Positions 14,377 through 17,704 of a stretch of 17,704 nt of DNA are shown piece after piece (position 1 is the first letter of the stretch; each line of letters opens with the position of its first letter). Below the pieces are notes generated by a model. It worked only from the letters and a program-made list of their open reading frames with translations, did no database searches and was not told where the DNA came from. The DNA is from Myxococcota bacterium. GTDB taxonomy: Bacteria > Myxococcota > Polyangia > GCA-2747355 > JAKLHH01. The stretch lies in NCBI GenBank assembly GCA_022710245.1, contig JAKLHH010000029.1:1-17704 (forward strand), read 5' to 3'. Position numbers and translations under genes: made by a program.

Positions 14377-15546
14377 ATGGCTGATATCCGCGACACCCCG
14401 GAAGAGAGCTACGCCGAGCGGACCGTCCGGACGGTGCTGATGGGGGACTTCTATGAGAATCCCACCATCGCTGGCATCGCGATCCGCGCCGCGGTCACGA
14501 CCATCCCCGGCGTCGACACGGTGGCGGATCTCCAGGACACGGGGGCCTGGGTCCTCCTCTGCCGTGACAAGGGGCTCGACGATCTGGTGGTGAAGATCAA
14601 CGGGCTCTTGCTCGGCATCGGCTGGATACCGGCAGCTGGCAGCGTGGCCAAGGCGGTGCTGCGGGTGCTCGATACGGGCTCGGGCGCGCACGCCGTGGTG
14701 GAGATGCTGAAGCACGTCAACTGGTTCGGGCAGGGCAACGGAGTGGACTGGCTGGTCTCCTTCTCCTCCGAGCTCCCCTCGCTCGCCCAGAAGGCCGCCG
14801 GGCTGATGGGCAAGGTGACGGACGAGATGACGAACCTGCTGCACCAGCTCGTCCCCCACGTCTCGGCCGGTCCGCAGGCGAAGATCCAGGAGTGGCTGGT
14901 AGCGGTCGGCGCGATCAGGACAGGGGTCGGGGGGATGTTCCGCGAGGCGGCCTCGCACCTCAAGCAGAAGCTCGACGACGCGCTGCAGAGCTTCAAGAAG
15001 GAAGAGTTCGACGTCCCTGCGCCGACCCGCAGCGAGGCTGCGCGAGTGCAGGACTCCGCGCCGCCGCAGACGGGCAACCCCTTCAACATGAAGCGGCAGT
15101 CGGACTCCCTCCCCGGCAATCGCGACTCGAAGGGCACGCTCTATCGTGGCGACACCCGTACTCCCGAGGAGCTCAAGGCCGCAGGAGGGTTCCACCACTG
15201 GGCGGACACGGACACCTCTCTGGCAGAGCACATCATCAACCCCTCGCAGAACACCCCGTGGATCAGCACCACCAAGTCCGAGGGGATCGCGCGCTGGTAT
15301 GCGGCCGCCGACGGACGGGAGGGAGCCATCTACCGTCTCGTCCAGCCGGGCGGCGTGGACCTGGAGCGGGTCGGGATCCGCAGCCTCAACGACCCGCTCA
15401 TCGATGGCCTGCAGACCGCGCAGGTCGCGTTCACCGACTCCATCCCCTGGCAGAACATCCATTCGTACGCCACGCCGTCCGGGGACTCGGCGCTACAGTG
15501 GACGCGCAACGCTGACTACAACGGCCCGGAGGTGCCTGGGTGGTGA
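14377..15546 (+). CDS. T6SS effector: shared N-terminal domain plus cholera-toxin-like ART domain
   Basis: A 389-residue putative effector. Residues 1-210 are the shared delivery domain (MADIRDTPE, TVRTVLMGDFYENPT, IPGVDTVADLQDTGAW, GLLLGIGWIPAAGS, FKKEEFDV), followed by a hinge (EAARVQDS) also found in the protein at 16138. Residues ~253-375 match the R-S-E class of ADP-ribosyltransferases typified by cholera toxin A: LYRGDTRTPEELKAAGG with Arg 257 (cholera: LYRADSRPPDEI), WISTTKS at 296-302 (cholera YVSTS), and QVAFTDSIPWQNI (cholera EVSALGGIPYSQI). At the position of the catalytic Glu 112 of cholera toxin this protein has Gln 349, and Glu 110 corresponds to Thr 347, so catalysis may be lost or altered. 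No strong Shine-Dalgarno is visible; translation is probably coupled to vgrG3, whose stop is 9 bp upstream. Confidence 0.8.
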   Translation: MADIRDTPEESYAERTVRTVLMGDFYENPTIAGIAIRAAVTTIPGVDTVADLQDTGAWVLLCRDKGLDDLVVKINGLLLGIGWIPAAGSVAKAVLRVLDTGSGAHAVVEMLKHVNWFGQGNGVDWLVSFSSELPSLAQKAAGLMGKVTDEMTNLLHQLVPHVSAGPQAKIQEWLVAVGAIRTGVGGMFREAASHLKQKLDDALQSFKKEEFDVPAPTRSEAARVQDSAPPQTGNPFNMKRQSDSLPGNRDSKGTLYRGDTRTPEELKAAGGFHHWADTDTSLAEHIINPSQNTPWISTTKSEGIARWYAAADGREGAIYRLVQPGGVDLERVGIRSLNDPLIDGLQTAQVAFTDSIPWQNIHSYATPSGDSALQWTRNADYNGPEVPGW

Positions 15547-15579
15547 CGCGGCACTCCCGGCAAGGTTGGAGGTGAGGCC

Positions 15580-16092
15580 ATGGAGCTGCTCCTGCTGCCC
15601 GGCGACCACCGGTCGGCGCTGGTGGTCCTGGCGCGCCGCCCGCGCGAGCCGGTCCCGGCTCACGCGATCCTGGGCGTGGTGGACCTCGTGGGACAGACCC
15701 CGAGCTGGGAGGCCTTTCGCCGCAATCGCGCCTTCGTCGAGTTCTTCACTCGCTACATGCGCGGTGAGCTGCCGCAGCAGCCGGCGATCCTCGCCGAGGC
15801 TCGGGTGCAACCGAGGGAGCACGTCTACCTCGTCGATCCTCGGGTGCCCGACCCGCGGGGCGAGGTGCCCTTCCGCGACCTCGTCGGCTGGTACCAGAGC
15901 GGCGACGACGGAAGGCCGATCCGCGCGACGTTCACCTACAACGAGGAGCACCTCCTCGTCGATCTCGAGGGGCGCGCGGGCCTGGCTGGCGACAGCGCCC
16001 TCGTCGAGGCGGCGCTCGCTCTCTCGCCGGCGGACACGAGCGCGCACCCGAGGGCAGGGGATACCCTGCCTCCGACACGAGAGACGCGATGA
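15580..16092 (+). CDS. Candidate immunity protein for the ART effector
   Basis: A 170-residue protein I do not recognise. The start is supported by a strong GGAGGTGA upstream. It has no signal peptide or transmembrane segment, so it is probably cytoplasmic, where an ADP-ribosyltransferase would act. Recognisable only by pattern: a first half with WEAFRRNRAFVEFFTRYMRG, a mixed centre (EHVYLVDPRVPDPRGEVPF) and a beta-like segment (IRATFTYNEEHLLVDLEG), then a low-complexity tail. It lies 33 bp behind the effector, the normal place for a cognate immunity gene. Role inferred from position alone. Confidence 0.5.
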   Translation: MELLLLPGDHRSALVVLARRPREPVPAHAILGVVDLVGQTPSWEAFRRNRAFVEFFTRYMRGELPQQPAILAEARVQPREHVYLVDPRVPDPRGEVPFRDLVGWYQSGDDGRPIRATFTYNEEHLLVDLEGRAGLAGDSALVEAALALSPADTSAHPRAGDTLPPTRETR

Positions 16093-16137
16093 GAGCTCAC
16101 GCGGTCACGCCTGCCGGACAGCTGGGGATGGCGTCGC

Positions 16138-17271
16138 ATGGCTGATATTCGCAGCACTCCCGAGGACGGCTGGGGCGAGGCGACCATCAAGACGGTCCTG
16201 ATGGGGGACTTCTACGAGAACCCGACCCTGACCGGCCTCGGGGTGCGCGCCGTGGTCTCGTCGATCCCGGTGCTCGATCAGGTGGCCGACGCGCAGGACG
16301 TGGCCGCCTGGATCGTCACCTGCCGCGACAAGGGCCTGGACAGCCTGGAGGTCAAGCTTGGCGGCCTGCTGCTCGGCATCGGCTTGATCCCCTCCCTTGG
16401 CAGCCTCGCCAAGGGGGTGCTGAAGGCGCTCGACTCGAGCGCCGGCGCCAGGGCCGTGGTCCAGATGCTCAAGAACCTGAACTGGTCCGGTCAGGGCAAC
16501 GGGGTGAAGTGGCTGAAGGAGTTCGCCGAGCAGCTGCCGTCGCACGCCCAGAAGGCGGCGGGGGAGGTCGGCAAGGCGCTGGACAAGCTGATGGAGCTGC
16601 TGCGGGAGCTCACGCCGCACGTCCCGGCGAGCCTGCTGGCGAAGCTCGACGAGTGGATGGCGTCGGTGGCCGCGCTCCGGGCGAGCGTCGAGAAGATGTT
16701 CAAGGAGGCGGCGGAGCACTACAAGAAGAAGCTCGACGACGCGCTCGCGAAGTTCAAGAAGGAGGAGTTCGACGTCGACTCACCGTCCCGGGGGGAGGCC
16801 AGGCGGGTGCAGGACTCCGAGCAGCCAGCGCGAGGCGCAGCGGGCGGTGGGCTCGCCGACAAGCTGCCCGCTGGCAGCCGCGTGGTGAAGGAGACCGACG
16901 ACTACGTCATCTACCAGACCCCGGACGGCGCCGAGCGGATCCGCTTCCGCGCCAGCGAGGCCCACGCCTACAACGAGTACGTCGCGCCGGGCCGCAACTA
17001 CTCCACCGAGTGCGAGGCGTGCCTCACCCCCGACGGCAAGGTGATGGTCCTCGAAGGAAAGCACCGCGCGGTGGGCGCGGCGAAGGGTGACCTGGTGCCC
17101 GAGGAGCTGGGAGGCGTGCCGGGGCAATCGGGCGTCCTCGACTACGAGTACTACAACCACACGTCGTCGACCGCGGGCGTGCCGGTGCGGGACCTGCAGG
17201 TCGACTACACGCAGCCCGAGCTGTCGCGGTCCGCGGCGGACGCCGCCCGCGAGGAGATGCTACGACGATGA
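16138..17271 (+). CDS. T6SS effector: shared N-terminal domain plus unassigned toxin domain
   Basis: A 377-residue putative effector. Residues 1-210 are the shared domain and are especially close to the metalloprotease effector at 6333, including at DNA level (TGGGGCGAGGCGACCATCAA in both). The hinge EARRVQDS matches the ART effector. The C-terminal ~155 residues differ from both: VVKETDDYVIYQTPDGAERI, AYNEYVAPGRNYSTECEAC, then DGKVMVLEGKHRAVGAAKG (Glu 306, Lys 308, His 309, Arg 310) and VLDYEYYNHT. The EGKHRAVGAAKG segment resembles the DGHHR..AA motif of ParB/Srx-fold domains, which occur as nuclease-like toxins in polymorphic toxin systems; this is a weak, motif-level match. There is no own VgrG directly upstream, so it may share VgrG3. 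The stop overlaps the next gene as ATGA. Confidence 0.75.
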   Translation: MADIRSTPEDGWGEATIKTVLMGDFYENPTLTGLGVRAVVSSIPVLDQVADAQDVAAWIVTCRDKGLDSLEVKLGGLLLGIGLIPSLGSLAKGVLKALDSSAGARAVVQMLKNLNWSGQGNGVKWLKEFAEQLPSHAQKAAGEVGKALDKLMELLRELTPHVPASLLAKLDEWMASVAALRASVEKMFKEAAEHYKKKLDDALAKFKKEEFDVDSPSRGEARRVQDSEQPARGAAGGGLADKLPAGSRVVKETDDYVIYQTPDGAERIRFRASEAHAYNEYVAPGRNYSTECEACLTPDGKVMVLEGKHRAVGAAKGDLVPEELGGVPGQSGVLDYEYYNHTSSTAGVPVRDLQVDYTQPELSRSAADAAREEMLRR

Positions 17272-17704
17272 CGACCACGCGCATGATGCTGGACGAGGTC
17301 CAGGCGCTCAGCCGCGATGCCTCGCGGCGCGCGTCGGCCGGCGACGATCTCTCGAGCTCGCGGGACGGGCTGGTCGCGGCCTGGGAGAGGGCGCGGGGTG
17401 AGGACCTGGCGGCGGAGCCCACCGCGCCGGACGTGCTCCACCGCCTCGCCTCGGTGCTGGTCACCGCGGGCGCGTGGGAGGCGGCGGAGGGCTGCGGCCG
17501 TCGCGTCGTGGAGCTGGAGCGCCTCCGTGCGCCGGCGCGGCCGCTGAAGCTTGGCACCTACCTGCTCTTCCTCTCCCGCTTGCTGGAGCGGCGGCAGGCC
17601 TTCCCCGAGGCGGCCAGCTGTGCCGAGGAGGCGGCGCCCCTCTACGCGAGCGCCTTCGGTCCGCTCCACCGGGAGGCCTCGCTGGTGAGGGAGCTCGCGG
17701 AGCG
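17268..17704 (+). CDS. Helical TPR-like protein, candidate immunity (partial, runs off the window)
   Basis: Open from the ATG at 17268 to the right edge (145 full codons, no stop). The start overlaps the effector stop as ATGA, implying translational coupling. The N-terminal ~55 residues are charged and helical (MMLDEVQALSRDASRRAS). After that, repeats of the tetratricopeptide type appear: LHRLASVLVTAGAWEAAEGC, LLFLSRLLERRQAFPEAASC, AEEAAPLYASAFG. TPR-like helical proteins are common as effector-binding partners. Position directly after the third effector suggests an immunity protein or an adaptor. The C-terminal portion is outside the window, so neither length nor final domain is known. Confidence 0.65.
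   Translation, partial: MTTTRMMLDEVQALSRDASRRASAGDDLSSSRDGLVAAWERARGEDLAAEPTAPDVLHRLASVLVTAGAWEAAEGCGRRVVELERLRAPARPLKLGTYLLFLSRLLERRQAFPEAASCAEEAAPLYASAFGPLHREASLVRELAE

Noticed and set aside
6333..17271. MIX domain, Rhs repeats or an Eag (DUF1795) chaperone associated with the effectors
   Set aside because: No MIX motif is visible in the shared N-terminus, no YD/Rhs repeats are present, and none of the small partner proteins looks like an Eag chaperone.

Overview
The window looks like a chromosomal stretch of a Myxococcota-type (deltaproteobacterial) Gram-negative. By eye it is very G+C-rich. It has a WGR-domain protein with a TIGR02996-like segment, a lipoprotein with the AgmX/PglI-type C-terminal domain, an OmpA-type lipoprotein, and a Cys-rich lipoprotein with a CGGDLTGTW motif. 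The taxonomic call is inferred from these families, not from a marker gene.

Layout. Positions 1-134 are G-rich and include a run of 43 G that is probably a sequencing or assembly artefact. Positions 135-3084 carry four leftward genes: the WGR/TIGR02996-like protein (135-1046), a Cys-rich lipoprotein (1229-1948), an AgmX/PglI-like lipoprotein (2179-2541) and an OmpA/Pal-like lipoprotein (2557-3084). A perfect 17-bp inverted repeat (2072-2140) lies between the second and third. Positions 3085-3675 are a divergent non-coding region with two related TTGCC/GGCAA inverted repeats. From 3676 to the right edge everything reads rightward as one tightly packed type VI secretion (T6SS) spike-and-effector island.

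The island has four modules. (1) PAAR tip (3676-3945), with an out-of-frame C-terminal extension to 4195; VgrG1 (4188-6289), split by a frameshift near 5580-5600; a Zn-metalloprotease effector (6333-7610); and a candidate immunity protein (7615-8496). (2) VgrG2 (8493-11207), whose long C-terminal extension has a glycine-zipper stretch and a degenerate calpain-like end, followed by a right-handed beta-helix protein (11204-12187). (3) VgrG3 (12178-14367), a cholera-toxin-like ADP-ribosyltransferase effector (14377-15546) and a candidate immunity protein (15580-16092). (4) A third effector with an unassigned toxin domain (16138-17271) and a helical, TPR-like partner (17268 to the edge).

The most interesting point is that the three effectors share one ~210-residue N-terminal domain (beginning MADIR.TPE, containing TVLMGDFY.NPT and ending FKKEE) that is fused to three unrelated C-terminal toxin domains. 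The two VgrGs followed directly by such effectors both end in a transthyretin-like (TTR) domain; the VgrG that lacks it carries its own C-terminal extension and is followed by a beta-helix protein. I infer that the shared domain is a delivery module that docks on TTR-type VgrG spikes, with toxins and immunity genes swapped behind it. No T6SS sheath, baseplate, membrane-complex or ClpV genes are in the window, so this is an accessory vgrG island.
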